The position numbers were made by a program, and so were the translations under genes. Shown piece after piece: positions 21,620 through 32,500 of a stretch of 43,405 bases of DNA. The DNA comes from Protostelium mycophagum. Its lineage: Eukaryota; Evosea; Variosea; Protosteliida; Protosteliaceae. Numbering within the stretch: position 1 is the stretch's first letter; each line of letters begins with the position of its first letter. The stretch is taken from assembly GCA_002081555.1 (NCBI GenBank), contig KV920975.1, positions 1 through 43,405 on the forward strand. The letters run 5' to 3'. The notes under the pieces were generated by a model. It did no database searches. It had not been told where the DNA came from and saw only the letters and a list, made by a program, of their open reading frames with translations.

Positions 21620-22181
21620 TTATCGGGTGTCCTTGGAGACCTTCTCGAGGACGCTGGCGTAGTCGATTTCAGATGAGTCAGTGGCCTGGATCTCGGTGGC
21701 GATACCGACAAGCTTCTTTCTCAGATCGGCCTTGGAGGAAGTGTAGAGCATCTTGGGCTTGATCTTGCTTCCTTCGGGGGCCCTTAAAGGATTAATAAAA
21801 GGTTGAGAGAGGACGGTTTGAAAATTGCTTACCAGAGGACAAAGACAATCTTGTTACGGGTACCTCCGTCAGCAGTGCTGAACTCGAAGTCGTAGATGGC
21901 GTATCTGCAGTCGGTCTTGGGGAGAGCCTCAACGAATTGTTCGTATGTGGCGCTGCTGGGTCCGGTCTTCTCAACAACGATCTCGGTGTTGGTGTCGTTG
22001 AGCTTGTAGATGATGAATCTCAAGGACTTGCCAAGCTTGAGGTCCTGGAACTTGGTGACGGCCTCGTCGTTAACTCCTACTCCGGATGCCTGAATCTCTT
22101 AGAACATCTTCCATTTTGCCCATCTTTGAAGTATTCTTTTTTTCATATTTATCAGGGTAACAAGAGAGATCCCCTTACCAT
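21620..22181 (-). CDS. Actin-depolymerising factor / cofilin
   Basis: Cofilin severs and depolymerises actin filaments. Exon 1 supplies only the ATG (22181-22179), then come 22089-21833 and 21782-21620, for 140 residues. The protein starts MASGVGVNDE, as in animal and Dictyostelium cofilins (MASGVxVxD), with the regulatory Ser right after Met-Ala. The rest reads FQDLKLGKSLRFIIYKLND, TYEQFVEALPKTDCRYAIYD, RNKIVFVLWAPEGSKIKPKM and LYTSSKADLRKKLVGIATEI, covering the actin-binding long helix. The ATG-only first exon matches the intron position known in animal cofilin genes. There is no nuclear-localisation insert as in vertebrates. Introns are 89 and 50 nt. Confidence 0.96.
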
Positions 22182-22869
22182 ATTGTCTAACTACTGAAAA
22201 AGAAGAGGTGTGGTGGTCCTGCCTCTGGTCGTCTGGAAATGTTTTCTTTCCGAACAAAAAAAATAGGTAAACAACGTCGACAATGCGGGCGTGGTGGCGC
22301 GGCCGCAACAGTCGTGTCGACATTGACGTGTCAGAGATGCACTGTCAAGCGCTCAACCTCCCGCCCTTCCGTAACAATTTCCCTACACAGCCAGCCCATT
22401 ACAAACAAAAATGAGACAACAATGGAAGCGCTGAACACTTTAGCAGAATGCGGATCGTTGAATTCGCCCTTTGCGACCATCATACAAATCCGAACATCGC
22501 CGGCGGGTCCATCTCGATCCGAATGCAACATGGAACAGACCTAACTGTCATTGCAAGTCGCACAACAAGCCTGAACAATTATCATGCTCTATGTATCTAT
22601 CGATCCGATGTCATTCGAAATTCCAACCGAAAACCAAAAAAACATTATTCAAAAAGGGATCAAAATGTGACACAACAAGATCAACCTTTTCATATATTAA
22701 TACATCAAAGATTAATTGGATAAGGGTAGAAATTGTGTGTTGAAAAATTCTTTTGTCAAGATATGGATTATGTTATGTCGAACCTGGTGATCTTTGTGTC
22801 GCAGAGTGACAATAGATAGAGAATAGAGATTGATATTTATGGGAATTTGTTTGTCTTGAAGATGGCCTG
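22182..22869. other. Intergenic region, cofilin promoter side
   Basis: No gene recognised. A GC-rich stretch near 22280-22320 (GGGCGTGGTGGCGCGGCCGC) sits about 100 bp upstream of the cofilin ATG. A pyrimidine/AT-rich stretch lies at 22590-22720. Short ORFs on the plus strand at 22239-22743 overlap each other and resemble no family. Confidence 0.4.
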
Positions 22870-23188
22870 TCATTGATGTGTTTTTGTCTGCATGACGTCA
22901 GCACCGACAATCATATCTTGGGATGAACAGGCACAAAGAACCTGATTGGTCACTTACCTTGTGCTCTTCTGGGAGAGGCTTTCCTGCGACGCCCTCTTGC
23001 TTCTCTTTGGCAGCGATTGTTCTGTCTGTGGGTTTCTTACCTCCGCGCAGACCATTTGTCTCAGGATCGTAGAGGTACTGATGTTCTATGAGCAGACGAG
23101 GACTTTAGAAAATGATACAAACCTTGGCAGTGGCGAAAACTCCTGCTCCAGCAGCTAAGACGAAGGCTAATCCTTTGACGTTTACCAT
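22870..23188 (-). CDS. Small single-pass membrane protein, family not recognised
   Basis: Three exons (23188-23123, 23077-22958, 22887-22870) join in frame to 67 residues. If the last intron is not used, the reading frame runs on for about 15 more codons to a TGA. The N-terminus is a hydrophobic helix (GLAFVLAAGAGVFATAKYLY) that could anchor it, after a 5-residue lead. The rest is hydrophilic and Lys/Glu/Gly-rich (PETNGLRGGKKPTDRTIAAK). The short length, single N-terminal helix and GK-rich tail recall small mitochondrial or ER membrane proteins, but I do not recognise the family. The start is supported by the good coding frame from the first ATG and a 45-nt intron with normal borders. Confidence 0.65.
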
Positions 23189-23444
23189 TTTTCGTGTTTG
23201 TCTTTTGTGGTGATGATGTATGTATGTATGCGTGGTGTTTTTGCAATCGAGTTTTCTGCCAGCAACTACAACGCCATCAAGTTTCACAAAAGGTCTCTTG
23301 GGACACTGTTAAACTCTGTACAGGAGCTTTACTGACAGATCAATAGTTGTGTCCTTATGCATAAAAAGAAAGCAGACACTGATCACTGTTTACAAATATT
23401 ATTCATCAATATCAAGCTCCTGCAATTCTTGCACAGAATCCTCT

Positions 23445-26400
23445 TCAACGACATTGCTTGCTGGCTCTGAATATGCCTGTTGAATTTCTACTTCTTCCTT
23501 CTGTGCTAATTCTTTTTGTTCTTTTTTTTTCTTTTTTTTCTTTCTTTTCTTTCTTTTCTTCTCTTTCTTTTTTCTCTTTTTTCTCCTTTTTTTCTTTTTT
23601 CTCCTTCTTTTCTTTCTTTGACTCCTTTGTTTCATCTTTGTTTTGCAATAAGGGCTCAGTATCCATCTCCGAATCCAATTCCTTCTTGTGACTTTTTTCT
23701 TCCAGTTCGTCCATTGTCATTTCTCGATTTTCTCTCTTCATTTTTCTCTCTGTCTTCTGTTCTTCCTCTTTTTCCGTTTCCTGTTCCGTTTCCGTTTCCT
23801 TTTCCTTTTCCGATTGTTTCTGTGATTCTTCTTTTTCTTTCGTTTTTTTTGTTCTTGTTCGTGACAATGTGCTCTCCAGTCTGTTTCTCCTCTGTTCTTC
23901 TTTTGCTTTTTGAAATTCCTGCAGAAAATAAATCCACCAATCAAGTTATTCTCTGCACATCTTCTTACCATTTCAGCGGCATTCTCAAACGGTCTGGTGC
24001 CCGTCCAAAGTCCCCTGAACTTGCTGCTGTCTCGGGTGTTGTTCATATCACGTTCGGAGGAAATCGATGAAGTACCAAAGTTTATGGGGAGTTTCTCGGT
24101 AGTTTCCTTCTTTTTCGAAGCTTTAAGAGGTGGAGGTGATGGCAAGGCGGATAAAAACTCTAACACATTCGTCTGTGATGATGAGACAGAGTCATCATCT
24201 TGGTTAATTTTATTAACTAAATATAGATCCAAATCGGTGCACATAAAATGAAAGAAGTTCTATATGACATCATACCCTTGGAGAAGAGGGGATTGGAGGT
24301 GGAAATACGGGGGATGCTGGGGGTTTAAGCGAAGCAGTTGGTGATGAAGGCGGTGGTGTATTGAAGGGTCTTGAAGAACTCTTCCTCAGCGTTCCGTTCA
24401 ATGTGGACATGCCTTCCGCGCTTTCACGCAGTGTATTTTGCCTGGGCATTCTGGACAGAGATAGCGACAGCAGTAATATGACAGCTGTACCGGGAGAACA
24501 GATTGCGACGGTGTCACTCTTTGGAGACCAGGATGTCGATGTAATGGGCGCGCCGACAATCTTCATCTCTTCGATAGGCAGGTTGTAGATGCACGTTCCT
24601 TCCTCTTCCCAGATATAACTATTTTTATCTCAGAACATAGACCACCGGTGTTTGACTTCCAATAATCTCCTTATTTGGTGTTTACCGACACAAACAGAAC
24701 TAAACAGACAACAGAACTCACATTTGCGAATCTTCAGAGCCGGAGATGACGAATCTTCCATCATAACTGAAATCACCCTTGACAACACTCTCTTTGTTTA
24801 TGTGCCCCACATACTCTTTCATTGGCTCGAAAAATCTGTCGTCAGTTAGGATTGAAGGCGGTATGTTAGGTCACCTCATGTCCAGAGAGAATAGTCTATC
24901 GTTGCGATTCTGTGCCAGCAACGATTTTCCTAAAGGGTGCATCACAAGATGATTCACTGGTACGCCCTAATATATGTCAGAAGATATCAGAGTTCCACTA
25001 CAATATAGAAGTCATGCAGACGTCTGTATGATAATAAAAATGTTCGAGGATACTTACTTTGTACTGTCCGACCGTACATAGACATTCATAATGCCAACCT
25101 AAAGAGGCCTTTCTCAGCCATATTTTTATGATTCCTTCACCATCTCCGCTGTATAGTTTCGAGCGAGGACCCAACTACAACGGTCAACAGGATGTTTTCG
25201 GGAATTTAACTCACATTACTGACATCAAAAGTGAGAGCATTCACGGCAGACTACACTGGTCAATATATATTTATATCGATATTGTGAATCAATCTCTATT
25301 TTTAGAAAATGTATATCCACCTTATGTTGAGATTCAATGGTTGATATAGCGGTGACTGTATCTCTGTCCCAAAATCTTATTATGCTGTCGTAACCCCCAG
25401 TTACCAACACCCTATCAATTTTAGAACAGCTCAGATTTATACCAGACCCCAAAAAGTCCCACTAAATTATGGCTAATTGCTTGATTAATAAGCCATAATC
25501 TAGATATTTTTCGCAAAAGTAAGAAAAAGGGAGAAACCATCATATCACCTCGCACTTGGGTGAAAAATGGCCGAATAAACATATGAGGTATGTTGGTATG
25601 TCTCTGGACATGTTGTATCCTCAAAATTCCAGATCTTTGCTGTACCATCAGACGATGACGTCACCAGTTCCTCACCCCCCACATTCCAATCTGTCGATGT
25701 CGACATCATGATTCATTCATTGAAAATTCTCACCTATGTGGTATACTGTGTCGTGATGCCCCTTAAGAGTATGGACACATTTTCCTGTTTCCACATTGTA
25801 CACTTTGATTGGGAACATCAGCTGAAAGGATCAATTTCCCGCCAAAATGAACTCGAATCACACCGACATATTGAACTTTCATTCCCGCCAAAATGGATGA
25901 AATAAATCAATTCAAACCTGGTCTGCACATGCACACGCTAACAACTTGCCGTCTGGCGAGAATCTTGTGAAAAAACAGCTGGAAAACCCTCCTCGAAGGC
26001 GATGTAGAACGGTGTGGTTACCAATGTTATTCGTGGAAGTACTACCCTTTATTGTAGATCCCATCATGTCCTTCTCCCTGGGCCCATCTACAATGGTACG
26101 ATTCACTACAATTCGGTCATTCTCCAAAGTCATGTTTATATATACTTGTCTCTTGGTTCAGCTTCGTCGTTGAGGACAGATTTAAAGTTCCATTGAGATT
26201 CTGCGTTGCAGTTCGATTCAAGATGCCACCAGACATGTTAGGACTGGATATACTGACGGACATATCTCTGTATACATTCCATTCGCTCCCGTCCGTTAAC
26301 ATAGCAGACTTTACAGTGATGTAGATCGTCGACGGATACGCTTTCCGCTTGGTACTTTTGTAGTGGTAGAAAACCTTTTGATATTATTATTGTATCTAGG

Positions 26401-27227
26401 CTGTCCCATAGCTCATAGAGGAAAACATCATTTTAGAATTACTCACGTCTGGAATTAATTCATTTGAATCTTTCTTTTTCTTGGGTATTTTGATGTCTTT
26501 TTTATGTTCGAAAAGTTGGAGCCTCACTCTAGTCCCGTGATTCTGCTGGTTGTCGTCGCTAACCATTTTCATGAACGCCCAAGCTATCGGCACTCTACAA
26601 CGAGTCATGACACTGCCATGATTCTTAAACGAACCTGATTTTAGGTTCTTCAGGCTCTTCAGTGCTCTCTTTACGAACGACAGCTGTGGTTGTCATGTCA
26701 ATTTAACGTGATGGTCACTTTTAACTCACCTGGTGTTCTCTGTCCAGGAATGAGGCCAGGACGTCTTAATTTTGGTGATTGATACTCCACAATTTCCAAT
26801 AATAACAATACATCGTCAGCAGACATCGAGTCATATGATTCATCCAAAATGATGATCTGTGGACCCTGCCGTGATCTCAGTGCATAAGAGGGACTGTCTT
26901 TAAGTGAGTAAGGAAGACTTTCAAAAGGAGGAATGAAAGTATCTTCCTCTTCGTCCTCCTCTTTCGGTGGTTGTTCTGGCACAAATGAGTCCTCTTGATT
27001 GTATCCTATGGACAATATATTTCCCGTGCACGTCTTCTGGAGATATTCTCCCGTCTCTTTCTCTGTTGACAATAAGGCGATCAATCGATAACATGTTACA
27101 TCTTACCGACGACGTGAAATTGAATGACTGGTTTGTGCAAACGAGAATCTGGCTTTAAAGCATCAGTTCCGTGAATGATGAAAGCGACGACATCTTCATA
27201 CACCCCATCATTGTCTGTATCGCTCAT
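23445..27227 (-). CDS. AHI1: AHI1/jouberin homologue (ciliary transition-zone WD40 protein)
   Basis: In animals AHI1 acts at the ciliary transition zone. Sixteen exons join in frame to 922 residues: 27227-27107, 27062-26730, 26683-26635, 26594-26447, 26374-26146, 26105-25918, 25821-25734, 25690-25549, 25411-25321, 25250-25215, 25174-25058, 24966-24875, 24835-24722, 24618-24276, 24172-23969 and 23918-23445. The N-terminal C2-like region has VPIAWAFMKMV ... TRVRLQLFEHKK and AYPSTIYITVKS, matching human IAWAFLKLL ... KLRLQLY and YPSTLYVTVRG. WD40 repeats span about 335-650 (FFTRFSPDGKLLACACAD, VTSSSDGTAKIWNFED, LVTGGYDSIIRFWD, FVISGSEDSQIYIWEE). A Pro/Ser linker and a Lys/Glu-rich tail follow. 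The human SH3 domain is absent. The stop at 23445 may be an artefact of a frame slip in the tail. Confidence 0.9.
23516..23640. repeat. Purine/pyrimidine microsatellite in the AHI1 tail
   Basis: The plus strand reads near-pure TTTC/TTCT repeats, coding on the minus strand for Lys/Glu runs in the last AHI1 exon. The frame entering the repeat ends in a poor-looking tail at 23445. The next frame ends at 23399 with a normal-looking acidic tail (EIQQAYSEPASNVVEEDSVQ). A repeat-length error or allele here would decide the true C-terminus. Confidence 0.8.
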
Positions 27228-27312
27228 GTTCTCCCGCCAACCGTTTTCGAAATGGTGCACTACAACTCGGGACATTTAAAATCTTCCGAGGCCACAATTG
27301 CAGGCTATAAAT
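27228..27312. promoter_or_regulatory. 85-bp bidirectional promoter between AHI1 and ZMYND10
   Basis: The start codons of the divergent AHI1 (27227, minus) and ZMYND10 (27313, plus) genes are only 85 bp apart, so this segment must hold the core promoters or leaders of both. It contains CTCCCGCCAA (E2F-like) at 27231-27240 and CTATAAAT just before the ZMYND10 ATG. The shared ciliary role of both genes suggests co-regulation. I see no clear X-box (RFX) palindrome. Confidence 0.7.
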
Positions 27313-29097
27313 ATGTTGAACATCGTGCAGGAGAAGTCATCTCAATATAAAGAGGCTAACGAGCTTGTCAAATGTCTACAGCCATTTACCTTAGACAAAT
27401 TCAACAGCGAAGAGTGCGTAAATGATTTGGCGTAGAGCTGATGATTTACAGATGGATGAGGCAGAAGGAGAAGATAGAGAGGTTAAATAAATTGGTGAGC
27501 GACTTGATCATCTGAATCTCATTAAAAAATAGGCGCACCAAAACGCTGCTCAAGGAGAGACCGAATTAGTGAAGAATGCGTTTGTGCGCCATAAGAAAGT
27601 GAGTCAGACCATATCACATGGATCGTCAATTCGGACCTCTTACCTCTGTATCAGTTGATCGTGATCATACACGAGCTCGTAATGGTCGATTTTTGGACAA
27701 CGCGAATTTGGCCAAAGATTGAGGATAGAATATACGAACAACTGAGTGGTGGAGCCTTCCTAAAGCCTTACGCTGTGGTGAGTCCAAACGATCTTTGGGT
27801 GATTATGACGAAGATCAGTTCACACATCACATGACACTCGTCAACTTGCTGGAAGTGGTGATGTACCATCAAGACGCCTGCGAGTCAGCCGAGCCTGCTC
27901 TTTTTGAATTAGTTCAATATTGTTTCAGAAGATTGAACGGGCTGCACTGTCTGTGAGTTTTGTCTGATGAGTCAAAATGACCCACTCCAGGACAACAGAA
28001 GATTTGTCTAAACTTGTACAAGAAGAGACATCCAACAATCCAAGATTAAAATTGAGCCACAAGATATCTTCAATTCAATACGATGTAAACATCTCTTCCC
28101 TCAGCATAATTAGGTGGGATTAATTTTGAAGGGTTTCGATGAGGAGCTGAACAGTGTAGATACATCACAGACTTCATCACTTTTCTTCCCGTTACAATCA
28201 CACACAGCTTACTGATCAGCAATGACATAGTCTCCTCAGTGTGTCAACTATTGCAAGAAAATCATCCCTGGACAGTATCGACAAAACAAAAGAGGTGAAA
28301 AGTCTATAATATTAAAATTGATTCTACAACGATGTAAAACCGTCTAAATTTTGGAGGTTCCGATTTGTCGATCATGCATGGGAGGAGGTGCCTCCTCAAG
28401 ACACCCTTCGTCTGACAAAAACTGAAGCACAATGTTGGTTAATTCTTTACAATCTCATGTTCCAGAAAGAGACCAGAGAAAAGTACCCCTTCACTTATAA
28501 TGGTAAAAATACTCTGCTGAAGGTAACATCACAGTGACCTCCCTATCATATTGACACATGTAGTTACGACCGTTGTTGCACGAGACACTGGTGGACCAAC
28601 TGCCCATTTTGGGACAATTTCAAAAATTTATTGATCACTTGAGCATGCAGACGCCCCCACAAACACCTCCAAATCCCATAAGAGTTGAACAGGTACAGGC
28701 AATCCCTTCCTCTTTTCTGATGATTGAAGGTGTCTGAATGGGACGAACTGATTACAAGCTCCAACATGGCTGAGATAGAGAAGACCCAAATTGACATCAT
28801 ATTCAGGGATGAAGAATCTGGTGCACAACACACAACCACCGAACCAAAAGAATCCGCACACTTCGAACACAAAACAGAACCCCATCGAGAGAAAAAGGTA
28901 ATGCGTCTTCACGGCTTCTAAAATAACGGAATCAGGATGCCACACCCATCAAATTAGAAGGGAATGCGCCCAAGTGCAGCCGTTGTGAAAACTCTTCCAC
29001 AAAAAGATGCGCACAATGTAAGAACAAATGGTATTGCTCGAGAGAATGCCAGACTGCTGACTGGCCACAACATTCGAAAGAATGTCATAAAAGTTAG
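27313..29097 (+). CDS. ZMYND10: ZMYND10 homologue (axonemal dynein arm assembly factor)
   Basis: ZMYND10 is a co-chaperone-type factor needed to pre-assemble axonemal dynein arms. Eleven exons (27313-27413, 27452-27494, 27533-27598, 27655-27777, 27819-27952, 27991-28113, 28160-28294, 28357-28522, 28564-28692, 28730-28897, 28936-29097) join in frame to 449 residues; the human protein has 440. Matches in order are LIVIIHELVMVDFWTTRIWP, MTLVNLLEVVMYHQDACESA, IIRYITDFITFLP, QLLQENHPWT, WLILYNLMF and LLHETLVDQLPILGQFQKFI. The end is a complete MYND zinc finger (CSRC..., CAQC..., WYCSRECQTADWPQHSKECH). Introns are 37-62 nt. Finding ZMYND10 implies a motile cilium with dynein arms at some life stage. 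Confidence 0.94.
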
Positions 29098-29500
29098 CCT
29101 TGAGGCTGTTTCACCTCGCTTGAAGGCGACCAGGTTTGCAGTTTTATCTTCCGAGACTTGAGATCCCTACTTCTGACACAAAATTGGCATCGTTGGGAGT
29201 TCCGGCATCATAGGCTGAATGGAGCACTCCGCTGTTCTTCAGAGCGAAATGATGATTGATATTTCTGACGTTGATAACCGTGCGAAGCTGCACAAAACTC
29301 GGTCTTTTCAGTCTCTGTAAAAGAGAGGACAAGTTGCCACGTTGGTGCGGGGCGATGCTCTTTCTGAGGCTTGCTGGCACTGTGTGGAATTGATCTTCAC
29401 CTCCTCCGCAACCAAAAGACACGGAAAGCGCTGTCAAATTCTTGAAACGCAATTGACACTTGTTTGACAAGTTCCATACCGACAAACATTGACTCTCAAC
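29098..29500. other. Intergenic region between ZMYND10 and the LRR-TIG gene
   Basis: About 400 bp without a recognisable gene. A 120-codon minus-strand open frame covers 29144-29506, but it lacks an ATG at its 5' end, overlaps the next gene's start and resembles nothing. The segment probably carries the ZMYND10 terminator and the promoter of the cell-surface gene. Confidence 0.4.
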
Positions 29501-32500
29501 ATGCACGCAACGATCTCTTGCATCTTCCTGCTGTTGTGCTGCTTTTGGGTGGTGAAAGCAGAGGTTGCAGCTGAAGAGTCAGCTCTTCGTCAGCTGTATA
29601 CATATGCCGGAGGTTCTGGATGGATCAATCCATACAATTGGAATAGTGGTTCGAATTACTGCAATTGGGCTTTTATAACATGTGTAAACGTCGGTGGGGT
29701 GAATAGAGTCAAAGAGATCGTGATGCATCAGATACATCTCAGCGGGACCCTTCCTGATGTCTTTGGGGCTTTCTCATACATGACCAAACTTCAACTATCT
29801 TACGCCTACGATGGTTACGGTCCGGCAGTCGGTAAGAACACCGGTATGAAATGACATTCATTATGTCCAGGATTGAGAGGTACTCTGCCATCTTCCATTG
29901 GCAGCTGCAACTCTCTAATTTACCTCTATATTTTTTCCAACTCGATGTCCGGCTCCATTCCTTCATCCTGGGGAAGCTTGTCCAATCTGCAACAGCTGCA
30001 ACTGGAATATCTCGGTATCTCCGGTTCTATTCCAACAGAATTGGGAAATCTCAGCCAATTAACCATGCTGTGGTGCGTTGTCGTAAACGGATTACATGAT
30101 GAAATGGATTAACGATGATAAACATCATCGTGAATGACGTCTGTAGGCTCTTTGTAAATTCTCTTACTGGCTCTATCCCTTCTGAACTGACCAAGTGTAC
30201 GAAGCTCACCGACCTCCAAGTAATTTTTTTGAAATATCATGGAACTTTCGATAACATTTTCAGGTCCAAGTGAATAATTTGTCAGGGGACATCCCCGCGG
30301 GGATATGGACCCTCCCACTTACAGTTCTAAATTTAGGATATACTAGACCAGCAAGCGAAGACGGCAACCAACCCACTCGGAGTGAGTGGACTTTCTCATG
30401 GACGGATTTAATTCAATGTTAAAACAATTATATCTGATAGTATGGTGTACAGTGGTGTCGTGCTTGCCGCGAATCATCAAAAATTGGTGATGTTCTAAAT
30501 TTAGATTACACGATGCCTGCAAACTGACCGGAAAAGACCATGTGCAACACCAAAACCAAATTTTTTAAAGGCAACTGAATAGTCTTTTGACGTGTACAGA
30601 CCCAGGGAACCAGTTCACTGGAACCGTTCCCAGAATCATCGGAGTTTCTGGACAGATGAAAAAGTTGGATCTGACCGGAAATAAATTCGCCTATATGGAT
30701 AACACTAACCCAGTCTCTCCATTAGGATCGCTTGGCAGCAGTGATTATTGCAGAATGCAAAATCTTGGGTGACTTTTGATTTTTTAAATTTTCAAAATAA
30801 ATCAAATTTATTTGCCAGTATCTGAATACATTAGAAATTATGGCAGTTACGCATGCCCGATTCCAAATTGGGCTATCAACTCATGTGGAGCAACATGTAC
30901 CTGCAAACAACCCTCCGTCTCTTCCATCTCAAAAGTCGGCACGTCAGGAGGCCAAGTCACCGTTACCGGAAGTAATTTCGGGTGAATTTTCTTGTACCTT
31001 TAGGTCGTATTAGAATGAAACTCATGTACACAGGGGTACGCCCTCCGTGACTTTCGGAGGTTTTGGTAGTTGTAGTTCCGTGTCGGTAACTGCAATGCAG
31101 ACGCAGATTACGTGCTATGCTCCACCTGGTGTGGGGTCACCCACCATCACCATGACATCAGGATGTGGCAGCCAGACCAGTACATATTCCGCCACTGTCT
31201 ACAACGCACCACAGATATCCCAGGTTTGGCGTGTGGTCTATATAGTTGTAATTATATATAACAACTTATAATGTGGTAGAGGATCGGCTTTGCCGCAAAT
31301 AAAAACTCTCTATAGACTCTCAATAAAAAACCAAAATCACCACTGAAATTATTTCTCTCATTTCCACGAAAAATTTCTCCAAAAAAAAAAATCTGAACGA
31401 AAAAGCCCGGAACCATGCCCACCGCAACTGGAAGTCTCACCTTGTCCGGAACTAATTTCGGTCCGGCCGGAACTGCCGTGACATGTTTTCTCCGGCCGTC
31501 TTCCGGAGCCATCGTTAACGTGCAGACCACGGTAACTTCGCAGACTGCCGTGACGTGTCCTTTTGGTGCCGGAGTTGGTACGAATTACGCAGTGTACATC
31601 ACCATCGGTGGCCAAACCAGCAACACCGTAACTGGGGTCAATTACGCAGGTAATGATGACGTCATCACAATTTTCTGAGAAAATTCAGCACCCCAAATCA
31701 CCGGAACTACCTTCAGCGGGGACGGAGTTTACTTCGTCGGGACGAATTTGGGACCATCTACAACGAACAGCGGGGGGTCAGTCTCCGGGACAGTGAATGG
31801 TGCAGCGTGTACATCCTTCTCTGTCATACAACCCAACACCGTATTCTTCTGCGGCCTGGCGACAAACCAAGTAGGGGTCTTTTTACCATCTACAATGATG
31901 ACGTGGCACAGGTTAAATATAGTAATTCTTATGTGATGAATGTGGGAGGACAGAGCACTACAACGGCTAATTTTATTGTACAACCCCCGTCCATAACATC
32001 CATCTCCTCAACCGGTATGTTTGCCTCATTTTTTAAATTCAGTTGATTATTAATTTCATTGACCGTTGTAGATACGGTCGGAGGACCCGTAACAATTCTG
32101 GGAAGTAACTTGGGAAATGTGACAGGACGAATCACGATAAGCGTAAATAACGTCAATTGTCCCATCCAGTCCGTCTCCTCCAATTCTGCAATGGGTACGT
32201 ACCTCTCACTTTGATTATTCTAAACAAATCTACAGTGACTTGCAATGTCGGTGCTGGTGTTGGCAAGTCCCTCAGTGTCAGCTATAATGTTAACGGACAG
32301 AATGACAACTCGAAGACGTTTTCGTACAACCCTCCCGTCATCACCTCGGTGACACCCTTTTCCCGCCAAAATCATGCTGATTATGTACAGATCAGTAAGA
32401 TGTCGACAGGGGGTGGAACTGTCACTCTGGGTGGAAGGAATTTTGGACCTTTGGGAACGTCTCAAATAGTTGTGACGGTGGGTGTAAGGCTGGACGGAAC

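Noticed and set aside
23516-24070. 184-codon plus-strand Phe/Leu/Ser-rich ORF resembling a membrane protein
   Set aside because: It is the complement of the Lys/Glu-coding repeat in the AHI1 tail; the hydrophobicity comes from the TTC/TTT repeat.
29144-29506. 120-codon minus-strand open frame upstream of and overlapping the LRR-TIG start
   Set aside because: There is no ATG at its 5' end, no family resemblance, and it overlaps the well-supported signal peptide of the plus-strand gene.
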